64,000 nt of DNA. It comes from Ophiosphaerella korrae. Lineage: Eukaryota > Ascomycota > Dothideomycetes > Pleosporales > Phaeosphaeriaceae. The stretch covers positions 271,543 to 335,542 of the forward strand of contig JALNQF010000031.1 of NCBI GenBank assembly GCA_028456385.1, in the 5' to 3' direction. Shown piece after piece: positions 26,154 through 37,383 of this stretch. The notes under the pieces are model-generated. The model did no database searches. It was not told where the DNA came from and saw only the letters and a list, made by a program, of their open reading frames with translations. Both the position numbers and the translations under genes were made by a program. Within the stretch, counting starts at the first letter, position 1; each line of letters starts with the position of its first letter.

Positions 26154-26704
26154 GGTTTAATAGTGGTGGTGGATTATTTATTAGTAGCGATACCCCGCAC
26201 GTAGTTGAATAGAACAACGTCTATTACTCTTCATGATTGTTCTCGTTTGATTAAAAGGAGCGATTCTCTTGGATGCTCGAGTGGTTGATGGAGCTGTTGC
26301 ATCATGATGGAGCGAACTACTAATGGCTGGGCATGTCATGTCTTGCATTACAAAGTTTTGATACTACCTCATCCAGCATCCCTCTTTTCAGTTTCGTGGA
26401 AACCCATTCAGTAGAAACTGATTCAACCGTGTGACAAGATAAGGGTGTAGATAAACTTTTTTGTACATCACAAGAGGGGTTAATCATCCTACGCTAGATA
26501 GGAGCAACTATTTCCACGCGAGGAGTAGATATTATATTATGCAGAAATTATTCGCGAAGATTAAGTGATAAATTTATCCTAGGTCTATTGACATCCTTAT
26601 GTTGGGAGCCGCACGTTTAGAGATCCGGAGGGGACATGCTAGGGGAGATATTATGCTCTATATTTTGAACTGGCTTTGGTACCTATCTACCAACTACAAT
26701 TTTC
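26154..26704. other. Convergent 3' flanks
   Basis: 551 bp between the IWR1 stop and the stop of the minus-strand kinase gene. A/T-rich, no coding region seen. Confidence 0.6.
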
Positions 26705-28810
26705 CTACGACTCTACAGTAAACGTTCCTTCAGGGTAGTACACGTAGTTCCTAATACAGTCTGCCATGCTCCGAAGTTGTTCCAATGTCCCTCCCTCTAT
26801 TCTGTGTAGCTTGACGTCATATTGGAATATACCTGAAGTGCGTATTCTTAGGTCGAAGGCCATCTTTTTATGTGGGTAGATGCCCTGCTGATCATCCGCT
26901 ACTTGTTGCTCCCGGACTACGCCAGTAGGGGTGGTCTCTCTCCCACACCTCCATTTACGTTCTCCTATTTCAGACCACGGAATATTAAGTTGAGTCAGCG
27001 CTTCTCTCAACCCCATCTTAAGGAGAGCCAAAAGGCTATTGAAAACAAATACATGCGCTTCATTCAAGTACGGCGATGTATCCTTTTTTCTCTGGGAATG
27101 GCTGATAACTTCTCCTGAAGTAGAAATACTGGCTTTACTAGGTTGGCTCATCTGAAGATCGCTACCACTTCCAGCATTTGGATGTACCACACCACGATCA
27201 GTTTTCTGCTCTACATCTGGATGGTAGGATTCTGGTGCTAGGATCACTGTCCGCCTGTGATATGGTAATTTTGGTACTGTCGAAATAGGATAGGAGTCCC
27301 AATTCAATTGCTCGGTGGGTGTTAAGAATGGTTTTTGCTCATATTGAGCAATTGATGAACCAAAACTCTCACTGGAAGTAGAAGAATGCTTTTGCTCGCT
27401 TGGTGCTATTATGTCGAAATCCCAAGAGCAGTCTGTGACTGGGTCTACTTTTCCTTCGACTGCGATCGATGATGACGAGCCCGATTGCTCTTCAGTTCTC
27501 AGCTTATCATCCAGTTCCCGAGTTGCCATTTCATTCTCATCAATGCTGCTTTGTATGGTGCTCCAGTGGGCCGAAGCAATACTAAGAGGTGGGTTATCCT
27601 GGGTCGCCTCTAGAGTAGCGGAAGGCGTAGCGTCCACGACGAACAAGCCATATGGTGCTTCATTTCTAGCCAGTCTAAGTAAAGTTCGGTACAATGGTAG
27701 AAGAATTTACCTTTGAATTTCGATTGATGATTGTGGAGATGTTTGTGTCTGCAAAGCAATCCAGGGATGCTCCAATGCTTGATCCGCAGTAAGACGATCG
27801 CTCGGCAGGGGCCTCAATAACCTTCTTGTAAGGTCGCATCCAGCTTCTGTAATGTTTCGCGCGTTCAAAACGTGTTTCGGGAATGGTAATATGCCTCTAA
27901 TGAAAGGAACTAAGCTTCCAGAAAAAGGCGACTCCGAAGTAAGAATCCTGAAAATGATCTGCCCCAAAGACCACATGTCAACTGCGATTGTATACTCTTG
28001 AAGCCCATCGAAGTCTTCAACATCTAAAAGTCCATTTTGTGCGAGAACCTCTGGGGCTACAAAGCCAAGAGTACTGCTGAAACTTCGGAGCGCCGTTACA
28101 CCTTCTTCTACACGCTTAGTGACTCCGAAATCCCCAATCTTAACCCACCACTCAGGGTGAGGGGATTTGACAAGGATGTTTGACGGCTTTAAATCGCGAT
28201 GAGCAAATCCGTTCTGATGCATAAAACTGAGGCCTTCTAGTAATTGAAATGTGATCTGTTGGACCTCCTGCTCTGCGAGCGGAGAAGAGATAAAATTCTG
28301 CAAATCACCATGGGGGAAATACTCCATGGTGATGAAAACGTGTCGGTTGTTCTCGAACCAGCCAAATGATTCCACGAAGCAAGCATTGTACTATTTCTAT
28401 CAGTTTCAGTGTAAACGGCAATTCTAATCTCTTGAAAGTTTGAGTTTGTCCATAGAACGAGCCATACTTGTAAGGAAGTATTGGAAGAGACTCACTTTAG
28501 GGTGCGAAAATTTGGCGATGGCCTCTAGCTCTCGATGATAGCTATCTCCTGAATTCTGGATGCGTTTTCTGATGACCTTGACTGCTCGCCGATTAACCCG
28601 CGATTCGCCCTCTACTAACTTCTCAAGCTATACTTCCCCAAAAGTGCCCTCTCCTAGGCTCTTGACTCGTTTCCAATCCTGCACTTGCCGTATTTTCCTC
28701 TGGCGGCTACTTTGACCAGCCATTTCAATGACATGTCGTGTGATATCATTACGAATTGTTGTCCTCAGATTGGAATCTTTGACTAAATCTGACACTGGTG
28801 ATGCCTGCAT
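26705..28810 (-). pseudogene. Protein kinase gene with one in-frame stop
   Basis: Exons 28810-28496, 28390-27711 and about 27674-26705 join in frame to some 650 codons. The kinase domain has a glycine loop (LGEGTFGEV, residues 52-60), AVK lysine (about 78), an alpha-C glutamate, HRDLKPSN (from about 169), DFG (192-194) and APE, so catalytic residues are present. Codon 61 (28628-28630) is TAG, directly after the glycine loop, where relatives usually have a Trp or Gln; either ancestral codon (TGG or CAG) becomes TAG by one transition. No intron of usable size can remove it. The C-terminal 330 residues include a Ser-rich linker and a terminal region (KKMAFDLRIRTSG) of unknown fold. The last intron is 36 or 45 bp depending on the AG used. 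The gene is head-to-head with the pseudokinase gene at 29311. Readthrough or a recent null allele are possible. Confidence 0.75.
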
Positions 28811-29310
28811 AACTCGTTACATGCACAAGACAACCACGTGGCAATCTCAAGTAGCAAGGGAATGATGGCTTCTTCCCAGGAACCTCGCTTTCTTGGTAGG
28901 GTATGCTCTTATACCGATGAAGCCGTATTTAAGAATCACCAGCACTTACGGGATGTATTATGGGGGTTGAAGTTAGACTAAGGGAGTCTGAGTGAGAAGG
29001 CTGAGTTTTGAAGTTTACCTAGGCAGTTAGCCCCCTCCCACGTGACGATGCAGGCGCTACATTACGAAAGCTCCATCTTTCGGCCTAACTCGCCCGGCTG
29101 AATATTTGTAGGCATTAGTATCTTCATATTGATTGTTCACCTTGATATTACCAGACCGTATGCACCCCACATTTTAAGAAAGTACCTACGAAAAGGGCAT
29201 CAGCCATCGTAGCAATACCTATCTAGGGACCTGGGTAGGTAGTCAGTATTGACTTTGGAAAAATTTGCATCCACTCGCATTTACGCAGTCACTTTTTAGA
29301 GCGTTGCAAT
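28811..29310. promoter_or_regulatory. Shared divergent promoter, kinase / pseudokinase pair
   Basis: 500 bp between two start codons pointing outward. The arrangement suggests co-expression of the two proteins, as in many partner gene pairs. No specific site recognised. Confidence 0.5.
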
Positions 29311-30983
29311 ATGGTTGCTGAACTGGTCCTTGCAACCATCGCCACTGTTGACTTAGCGATAAAGTATGCGATCTTCTAGGTTCCTCTCCAACCCACCTTG
29401 GAGATTTCTAATTTGTTGCAGGTATGGAAAAGTTCTCATTGGCCTCTACGCCTCGTATCACAATGCATCTACTGAGATCAGTGAGAGAGTTCTCTTAATG
29501 GAAACAAATTGGCTCAAGACTGAGAAACAGCTCGATTTCCTGGAGCGTATTTGGGAATCATTGGAAGAAGATCATCAAAAAATACAAGTACAGATGCTGA
29601 GACTTCTGATAAATAACTTTGAGACTGCGATCCATCAGGTCCGAAAATTGGACACAAACCCCAAGGACATTAGCACAAGCAAAGGAACTGGAAAAAGGGG
29701 TTCAGAATATAAAAAGTGGAAGTATCCAGTGATAAAGAAAAGTTTGGATGCCACCCTAGCCTGTTTGGAGAAATGGCAACAAACATTCGACCCGACCTGG
29801 TACTTAATGCTAAGAATCTCGGACTCTATCCTCGACCACGAACTGGCAAACACTAAGTCAGCCACCACCTCCGCCAATGTTTCGGAGAAAGCGAGCGTCA
29901 ATTCTATCACTACTGCAAATTCGATACGTAAATCGTTAAAACTGGAGCCTGAAGTTCGCTCCTCGATTTTTCTCCCTTACAGCGGGATTTCCGGTTCTAC
30001 ACGTACCCCTATCCCATACTCCACCGCGTCTCTACTTCAACGTGGGCCAAAAAACAGAATTCATGTCCTCGATTCAGTTCCATGTTGTTCAGAGGTTGAT
30101 AGTGCTGTCCAGAATAGAGACGTGCGTGATTTCGCACGAAAACTGGCCGATACAGATCCACTTCGTTTCAGACTTCTCCAATGTCGAGGCGTCGTGAGTG
30201 GTCGATGCCAACCAAAAGATCAAATCTTACGACTTCGTTTTTCATATACCACCAGCTCTAGCATCTCCCCAGAGTCTCCGGGACGTTTTGATCCAAGCGA
30301 AGCCTAACCTTAGTCTGAGTGTCCGCTTCCGAATCGCACAGCAACTAGCTCAGTCTGTTAGTTATGTTCATACGTATGGCTTCGTACACAAAAGCATCCG
30401 ACCCGAGGCAATACTCATCTTCAATGACGATGACTCTGAATTAGCATCCTTGTTCTTGCTGGGGTTTGAAAAGTTTCGACTTGCAGAGGGCCAGACCTTG
30501 CGAGCTGGCGACTGCTTGTGGCAAAAGGACCTCTATAGACATCCGCGTCGATAGGGACTCAAGCCAGAGGATGCATATATTATGCAGCACGACATATATA
30601 GTCTCGGAGTCTGTCTTCTAGAGATAGGTCTGTGGCAGACATTCGTATCGTACACGTCCACCCACCAAGGAAACGAGTCTGATACACAACCGGCAACTCC
30701 CCATCAAGATCCAATATTCTATCCTCTCTTGGAAGCGCTTGAAAGCCTAGAGAAAGATGAAGTAAGAAAGGCATCTTTGGTCAAAGACTCGCTCGTGGCG
30801 CTTGCCCAGCGAGAACTGCCCAAGCGAATGGGCGACAAGTACGCTGACATTGTGGTTTCGTGTTTGACATGCTTAGATGAGAGTAATCCTGATTTCAGCG
30901 ATGTGAGTGAATTCGTAGACGTGGATGATGTGATTATCGGGGTGCGTTACATTGAGAAGGTCAGTGCCAAATCATCACATTGA
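29311..30983 (+). pseudogene. Helical-domain/pseudokinase protein, two lesions
   Basis: Exon 1 is 29311-29363 (MVAELVLATIATVDLAIK); a 58 bp intron with a CTAAT branch point leads to exon 2 at 29422. The N-terminal 150 residues are predicted helical and resemble the HeLo/HeLo-like class of fungal membrane-targeting cell-death domains in layout. The C-terminal half is a degenerate kinase fold: the catalytic loop reads HKSIRPEAIL instead of HRDLKPEN, the DFG position reads GFE, and only the alpha-F HDIYSLG is normal. Two lesions interrupt it: a +1 frameshift near 30200, and a TAG at 30552-30554 where relatives have Gln (CAG). Reading continues in the same frame to a TGA at 30981-30983. The family is common in Pezizomycotina. 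Loss of function in this strain is likely; the HeLo-like assignment is inference. Confidence 0.7.
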
Positions 30984-32220
30984 ATAACTGTTTGCCAAAC
31001 GACACAGGTTTCCTGATATTAACTTTTGGCAGATATTACTGAAGCTGAGTGAGATATCAGTTTGATGATTGATCAAGTTGTACGGTGCGCTTTACCACCA
31101 AAATTGTACTGATGGTGAGGGACGTGACTCACATCGGATAGAAAAAGCTACAACTGTTGGCTCAGACGATTTTTAATTTTGATGTATGCAGCTTTCCGTA
31201 GGAGTATAACCTCGCGGTCGGATTTTTGGTGGTGTTTGCCATTCCAATATTGGCGCATCTACCTGGTTTGCAAAATCGAAGATTACTACAATTCACTAGT
31301 CGAAAGTTTGTTCCATGCCGACGATCCTAGTAGTTAGATTTATTTAAAGCTGGGTGCTGGCTACATGGGAGTTTCAAGCTCTAAACACATGTTCCATCTC
31401 CTGCCATCCCTCGCGACATCATTAACCTTAAATATGTTTTCCACAAGCATTCACCAGAGAAAAATAGGTTCGATGATGGCTAAGCCTATCGGGAAATCTT
31501 ACATAAGCTCGGTCAGTAAACCTAACCCCACGAGAACTATACTATCAACACTAAGTGCACAACTCCCTAAACTTGTTCTAACCGTCTAGCAGACTTTATC
31601 CCTTCAACAGTCATCTCGGCCGAGCATCTGCAACGCCGAATCTTCGGCTTAGATTGTATTCAAGGATGACCAACATTGTTTTCTGCCCCGCAGCAACGTA
31701 CTTGACGTTGTCTCCTAGAACATTGATGCGTTTAGTCTAGGCCAAGCCATTTTGTTGTCATGCTCCAAGAGGTTTGCAAGGAATCTCTTGACGCCATCAC
31801 AATGGGCTCCTGGGTACGGTAGAACTTCATCCTTACCAACGTGGGTGTTCCCGAATCCATCTAAAAAGATCTTCCTGACGAAACATCTGTCAAAAGAGAG
31901 TGTTTGTAGAGGCCATCCCATTGCTTTGCTGTGATAATGACACAAAGGGCTTTGGGGATTGTGGGCTGCTTTCGTGCGCCTTTCACCAGAAAAAATAGGT
32001 AGAAATGTGCTGTGTGTTGATATGTAGATTGCGTGATAGATACTGAGGATACCTAGTGGTTTGCAATGAGAATCATGCTCAAACCTGGTAACCATCTGCC
32101 CCACTATTGGTGCTGAACTACCCCTCATCCGCGTAAACATTGACCAAGCTTCACCACCATTTCACTCAGGCTCCACCTTTTTGTAGAAGCCAGAGCCAGG
32201 GAGATTCTCGACCTGCCAAA
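30984..32220. other. Intergenic region, no gene supported
   Basis: 1.2 kb between the pseudokinase gene and twinfilin. Short frames on both strands (for example minus 31715-32140) have no recognisable motif. It may contain an old degraded gene, because some frames look protein-like with scattered stops, but I could not identify it. Confidence 0.45.
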
Positions 32221-33262
32221 ATGCAGTCTGGCATCTCAGGTACGCTTTTATCTTCTTTTATCCTCATGGTGATTGGCTGATGTTCATCTAGCTTCCCAGG
32301 AGCTCAAAGCAGCTCTCGACACGCTGATTACCTCGACCTCGCAGCGCGGCCTCATCGCCACGATCCAGCAAGAAACCATTGTGCCTGGCGCCACCATCCC
32401 CTCTTCTTCATCCTCCTTCCTCTCCGACCTCTCAGCCCTCGAGAGTCACACTGTACCCAATGCCGCCCTCTACATCCTCCTCCGCCGCGCCGACGACCTC
32501 TCCTCACCAGACAAATCCCTGGTAGCAGTAACCTACGTGCCCAACGCCGCGCCCGTCCGCCAAAAAATGCTTTTCGCCAGCACCCGCCTCACGCTCGTCC
32601 GCGAACTCGGCGGTGAACACTTCCCTGAAAGCATCTTCACCACCGAAGCCAGCGAACTCACCGCCGAGGGCTGGGAAAAGCACCTCGCGCACGAAGCCAA
32701 GGACAACCCCCTGACCGCAGAGGAGCAGTCGCTGCAGGACATCAAGGACGCGGAGGCGCTCGAAAGCAGGGGCACGCGCGGCCAGGGCCTCGCACAGGGT
32801 GGCCGCATCGCTATCCGCGCAGACGACGACATCGCCGCGGCCCTACGCACCCTCGGCGAAGGCAGCGCCAACAACCTCGTCCAGCTGCGCATGGATTCCA
32901 GCACAGAAACCCTGCAACTCGTGTCCAGCAGCGCCGCCACGCCCGCGACACTCTCCTCGCAACTCGACGCTACGGAGCCGCGCTTTGCGTTCTACAGGCA
33001 CGATGATGCGGCGGGCTCCATCGTTTTCATCTCGACGTGTCCGAGCGTTGCGAAGATCCGCGAGCGCATGATTTATGCGGCGAGTCGCGGGAATGTCGTG
33101 GGGTTTGCGCAGAATGAAGGTGGGCTGAAGGTGGCGAAGAAGTTGGAGGCGACGAATCCTGAGGAGGTGAGTGAGAGCGTGTTGCTGGACGAGTTCAAGG
33201 AGGAGGAGGAGAGGGGGGAAAAGAGGGGGTTTGCGCGGCCGAAGAGGCCGGGGAAGAGGTAA
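32221..33262 (+). CDS. twf1: Twinfilin (two ADF-homology domains)
   Basis: A 19 bp first exon (32221-32239, MQSGIS) is spliced over a 52 bp intron to exon 2 (32292-33262), giving 329 residues, the normal size for twinfilin. Two ADF-H domains are visible, about residues 8-140 and 175-310. The first includes VRQKMLFASTRLTLVREL and the second the paralogous KIRERMIYAASRGNVV. Twinfilin sequesters actin monomers, caps and helps depolymerise filament ends, and acts at cortical actin patches. The C-terminal basic tail (KRGFARPKRPGKR) fits binding to capping protein and phosphoinositides. Confidence 0.92.
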
Positions 33263-33360
33263 ACGTAGACAGACGCAAGGTATGATGCTATGCCAGATGT
33301 GAAAAATACTGATGGACCTCTGTTGTTGGATTAATGCGTCTATCTTAACAGTCTACATAT

Positions 33361-34908
33361 CTACTCATCTCTAACGAACCCCCGGTTCCCAAATGCCTTC
33401 CTCTCCATTTTCTTTACACCGCCATTCTTCACTTTTGCGCTCCCCTGCCGCCCCTTCAACCACCGCTCCCTGACCAACCTCGAACTATTCACCACTTTAG
33501 GCGCCAATACCTTGTTTCCCCTCCCCAGCACTGCAACGCTAAGTTTCCCTTTTCGAATATCCTTGACCTCCTTCTCTGAGCGCTCCAAGAACTTGATATG
33601 GTGATTCAGTTTCTCCGCATGTCGTTCCTCAGCTGACTTTGCGCCCAGCGTGGGTGGAGGGGTGGGCGCGCGGTGGTCTGGAAGTGTCGAGAGAAGGGAG
33701 GTTGGGAGTAGGGCGGGGAGATTTGTGCGATCGATGTTCAGAGATGGTGTCTCGGTGGTATCAGGTACAACCTGTTTGTTTTGCTTTGCGAGCTTCTTTG
33801 CCTTCTTTGCTTCGCGTGCGCGCTTTTCTGCTTGCTCGGTTGCGATGCGGGCTTCGCGGGCGGCGCGCTTTTGGCGCTCTTTTTCTTGCTGCGCGAGGAG
33901 GGCGCGGTCGGTGTCGCGTTGAGTTGAGGCGGCTTTTTGGGCGGCGGCGCTGGTGGTGACGACTTCGGGGGCCTCGTCGGAGTCGTTTGCTGAGTCGTCT
34001 TCGGCGGCTTCTGCTGGTGCGTCGTAGCGTTTGTGGCCTTGGAGGTTCGTGATAACATGGCTTTGTGTTTCTGCTGGCTCTTCGCTGTCAAATCGACGAT
34101 GTGCCTTAATCGGTTGCGTAGGCGTAGTTGCGGTATCCTGTGATGGAATCGGCGCTTGTTCGCTCTCGTATGTCGACGATGGGATCTCATCGGCGAAAGT
34201 TGATTGTGTTGGTGTGACTTCAGAAGGAGCCTCCACGTCTACATCTGTATTCTTCTTGCGCTCGCTCGACTTCTTCGCTGATGTTCGTCCGCCAACCCTT
34301 CTCCCCCTTGGGGTTGGCGATCCTTCAGCCTTCTTTCGTGTGGCTGGTGTCGCATATACCGAGCTCAATGGCTGCTCTGGGGTATGGTAGATAGTCTCCT
34401 GTATTAGCGCAGACGCATCAGGGGCCTCTCCTGAGCCTTCATTATCTGCGGACCGAGGCGGCGAAGGCTTAGAAACGACGGCCCTAGGACTTGACCGAGC
34501 ACGTATCGGTAGAAGCCCTTTCTCGGAAGCGTCCGGTACATGTATGGCGACGGTGATGTTGTCTGAGGTGGCTTCATCGGATTCCACGCCAGACTTGTCT
34601 TCCGCTGCTGGTGGCTCTGGTGATTCCTCCGCCGCTTTCTCAACAGACGTGGTTCTCTTTTGTCTCTTAGTAGCAGTTGGCGTGTCAACTGCTTCCAGCT
34701 CTCGCTTAGTAACCTTTCTCTTCACAGAACTTCGCGGCGTCGCTTCCTGGCCAGGCGTCTCTGTGCCTCGCCGCGTCGTGACCATAGTGACCTCTACGCT
34801 GGGCACGTTTGTTGTTGGTGTTATATCTCTTGCCTCGCTGGAGCGATCTTGTATCGAAGGCGAGCGACTTAGAATCCGTTTGGCTGTGTTGTAGACGTGC
34901 GCGAGCAT
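33361..34908 (-). CDS. UTP16: Utp16-like U3 snoRNP/SSU processome protein
   Basis: Single-exon minus-strand gene of about 515 residues, with a long disordered, acidic/Ser-Pro-rich N-terminal part and a conserved C-terminal block. That block contains a Lys/Arg/Ala-rich helix (about residues 350-400) and the signature NLPALLPTSLL...LP followed by a basic tail with RKGKLSVAVL. This matches the U3 snoRNA-associated family of yeast Utp16/Bud21, which works in 18S rRNA maturation in the nucleolus. The frame is open further upstream; starts at 34956, 34908 and near MVTTRRG are all possible. I chose 34908 because it leaves room for a promoter shared with the divergent gene at 35019. Confidence 0.8.
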   Translation of the reverse strand: MLAHVYNTAKRILSRSPSIQDRSSEARDITPTTNVPSVEVTMVTTRRGTETPGQEATPRSSVKRKVTKRELEAVDTPTATKRQKRTTSVEKAAEESPEPPAAEDKSGVESDEATSDNITVAIHVPDASEKGLLPIRARSSPRAVVSKPSPPRSADNEGSGEAPDASALIQETIYHTPEQPLSSVYATPATRKKAEGSPTPRGRRVGGRTSAKKSSERKKNTDVDVEAPSEVTPTQSTFADEIPSSTYESEQAPIPSQDTATTPTQPIKAHRRFDSEEPAETQSHVITNLQGHKRYDAPAEAAEDDSANDSDEAPEVVTTSAAAQKAASTQRDTDRALLAQQEKERQKRAAREARIATEQAEKRAREAKKAKKLAKQNKQVVPDTTETPSLNIDRTNLPALLPTSLLSTLPDHRAPTPPPTLGAKSAEERHAEKLNHHIKFLERSEKEVKDIRKGKLSVAVLGRGNKVLAPKVVNSSRLVRERWLKGRQGSAKVKNGGVKKMERKAFGNRGFVRDE

Positions 34909-35018
34909 GTTGGTGCAGAAACAATTTTTGATGCGCCAAGATTTCACCCGGGCCATGGTTCTGCCGCGGACCTCCGAGACCAACCTCACGCCTTCACCCA
35001 TCCACCTATCATCTTCAA

Positions 35019-36435
35019 ATGTCGACTTTGCAACTTTCGCTTCGCTCGACCAGACCGTTGTTGAGAATTGAATCCTGCATTTTCTGTCAATCATGCAAAG
35101 TCGCTCAATATGGCTATCGCAGCCATTTTGCACAGCTTCCCCTTCGTTCAAATAGGGGGACTCTTGAACGTGCTCGATTATATGCGACTATTCCAGGCCA
35201 AAAGTTAGATCGTAACAAGATGCGCACCGATGTTGATGAACGCGGCCGAATTGGTCACTATACACTAACCCGCAACCAAGGCATTCTCTTGATGGATCCT
35301 GCCAAAGCCAACAGCATCGTCAAAGAATTCCTTGCAAAGCAAAAGACCATGGATCCTGCAAGTAACATCAAATATCTGTCGTCCAGTGTGTATCATTCAG
35401 TTCAGGCTTGAAGCTATCAAGCTAATCTATCTAGAGTATAATGTAAGCGTTGAGAATCTAGCTTCTCTCGCAATTGTTACATATAAAGTACCAGATGTGA
35501 AGGACCCTGCGAAGGCAGCCGCGCTCCCGCCTAGCCAACATAAACCATTGTCCGGGTCAATGCTCCAAGGATGTGCCCAGGCTGAAGACCCGCTTGCAAT
35601 CATGCAAATATTGACAGCTGCGTGTTTTGCTAGCTTGAGCAATGAACCAATCTATAAGGAGATTGCTTCTATGTTCTCCCAGAAAGATATCGTATTGTAT
35701 AAACAAACCTTAGAAAAGCTCTGTACGAAGGCTGTGAAATTCGCCCTTGGTCCAGAAGCTTTAGTATTGCAAGGCCTATTCCTAGAAAAAGAAAGCCAGC
35801 GAGAGAGAGCAAAGAGCTCATATACCGAAGCCGTGAAACGGTGTCATTTCAAGCACAACTGGAAGTCAAGGCATCCCATGCAACTTCCGCTAATTACCCC
35901 TTGGAATGCGCTCGGCACCCTGTTGAAAACAGACCCAGACCCCAACGTGCAAGTACAAGCAAAAGCTATTTTCAAGCGAGGTGCCATCGAGGGAGATGAC
36001 CCAATCTCATACTACGAACTAGCCAAATTCGAAGACGGAACAACCTTAGAATGGCTACGATGCACTAGCAAGGCCGCAGCATCAGGACATCGACAAGCAA
36101 TAGTCGACCTCGCCAATTTCTATCAAGGTGTGAAATCACCAAGCTCTCCAGCTCTGGAAGACAGTAGCGTACGAAAAGCGCTGAATTGGTTGTTTGGCTG
36201 GAAAGAAGGAAGCGCAGAGAGGCTTGCCCGTGAGTGGCTTGAAGTTGCCTCAAAACTAGGACATAAGCCATCTACAGTGCAATTGGCAGATTATTCCGAG
36301 ACTGCAGGTGATCGCGAGGGCTCGCGACAGTATTTGCGCAGACTATTAGATCCTCCGATGTCAGCCGATCATGTTGAAGAGTGGCCACAATTGGTTCAAA
36401 TAGGGAAGAAACGGCTTGCAGGCATCAGAGCATAG
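35019..36435 (+). CDS. Sel1/TPR-like mitochondrial protein with an apparent frameshift
   Basis: The N-terminus is Arg/Ser-rich and free of acidic residues for about 19 positions, as in a mitochondrial presequence. The body is alpha-helical with Sel1/TPR-like units, for example AKAIFKRGAIEGDDPISYYELAKFE and AREWLEVASKLGHKPSTVQLAD. The first frame (35019-35411) ends shortly after SVYHSVQA. The second, open to 36435, continues naturally with LEAIKLIYLEY. The shift lies at about 35406-35409 in CAGGCTTGAAG; one extra base or two missing bases explain it, and no intron of workable length fits. Either a real null allele or an assembly error is possible. I know similar unnamed mitochondrial proteins in other fungi but no function. 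Confidence 0.65.
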
Positions 36436-36455
36436 CGCCGCCTGGAAGCTAATAT

Positions 36456-37383
36456 TCACATAATGATGCATAATTGCTTCGGTGGTGTCTTCAAAATATG
36501 TGTGTTTTGCTGTGATTGGGTGAGCTTAGTATCATCGCTATGACAAGTCACCTGTTGTGCAAAGCTAAATCCAAGTCGAAAGAGCATTATCCAACCTTGG
36601 AACGCTAAGTCCGTACTGACCCCCGCAAAAAACAACGTCGTAATCCCCTCCTTCAAGAACGCCTCGCACTCCGTGTCCGCACCCCACAATCCCGACATGA
36701 GATCCTTGTCAATCCACACATTGGGAGTTGTGCGGAAGTTGAGCGCCCTGTGCGAAGATGGCGTCGGGCGACGAATAAAGCCTTATATTCTATGAGCCAC
36801 GCATGGGAAGGTGGCCCGCGTCGACGTTCGGTCCGTTGCCCATGGCGAGCATCCCGCAGTCGGCGCTGAGCGCTTTGTATTTTGCGTTTGGGCCTCGCAG
36901 GGCGCCATGGCGGTCTACGCTTATACTTCCTTCGGATGCTGTGTCCACTGCTTGGTATGGCTGATCTGCTGGGCCGGCGAAAAAGCCGACGACGCGCCTC
37001 ATGGTTGGAAGTACGGTTGCAAGAGATGTATCTGTGAGGCCCCAATTCAGTCATACGATTTTAATGCCGGTTTTGCGGCCTGCGGGGTTGGCGTGCTGGA
37101 TGAGGTTTGAGCAGGCGGTATGGCCAACGCATTTGACATGGCCGAAGGCGGGGGATAGGAGGGTGTTTTGCGTGTCGATAATGACGAGAGCGGACCTGGA
37201 AGGTTATATGGTGACTGGGGTTGTGATTGTTGTTTTGATAGTGACGTTGGGGCCTTAAGAGGGGGTTGAAGGAGAGGGAGGGCGTGTGAAGTCGAAGCCG
37301 GTGGATGAGGAGTGGAGCTAGAAGTTTGTGGGATTGCCGATTAGGGCTTTACGATGGGGTGATAGGGAGATAGGGAAACACAT
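36456..37383 (-). pseudogene. Isochorismatase-like hydrolase, heavily decayed
   Basis: From a start at 37383 one frame carries the family landmarks in order: STGFDFTRPP, SALVIIDTQN (catalytic Asp), LNWGLTDTSL, KYKALSADCGM, VDAGHLPMR, then in another frame WIDKDLMSGLWGADTEC and LFFAGVSTD. Isochorismatase-like hydrolases use an Asp/Lys/Cys triad on small amides or esters. Five in-frame stops interrupt it: TAG at 37318-37320, TAA at 37255-37257, TAA at 37204-37206, TGA at 37051-37053 and TAG at 36790-36792. A one-base shift lies near 36725. Comparison with the family suggests Trp or Gln codons at these sites, all explainable by C:G to T:A transitions. After GVSTD similarity is lost. It sits between intact housekeeping genes. 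Confidence 0.85.

Noticed and set aside
29364..30554. Rescue of the pseudokinase gene by extra introns
   Set aside because: The only GT..AG pair at the frameshift (GTGAGT to AAAAG) is about 28 bases long, too short, and none removes the TAG at 30552.
31715..32140. 141-codon minus-strand open frame upstream of twinfilin
   Set aside because: No family resemblance. The plus strand of the same segment looks like equally weak, stop-ridden coding sequence, so neither was called.
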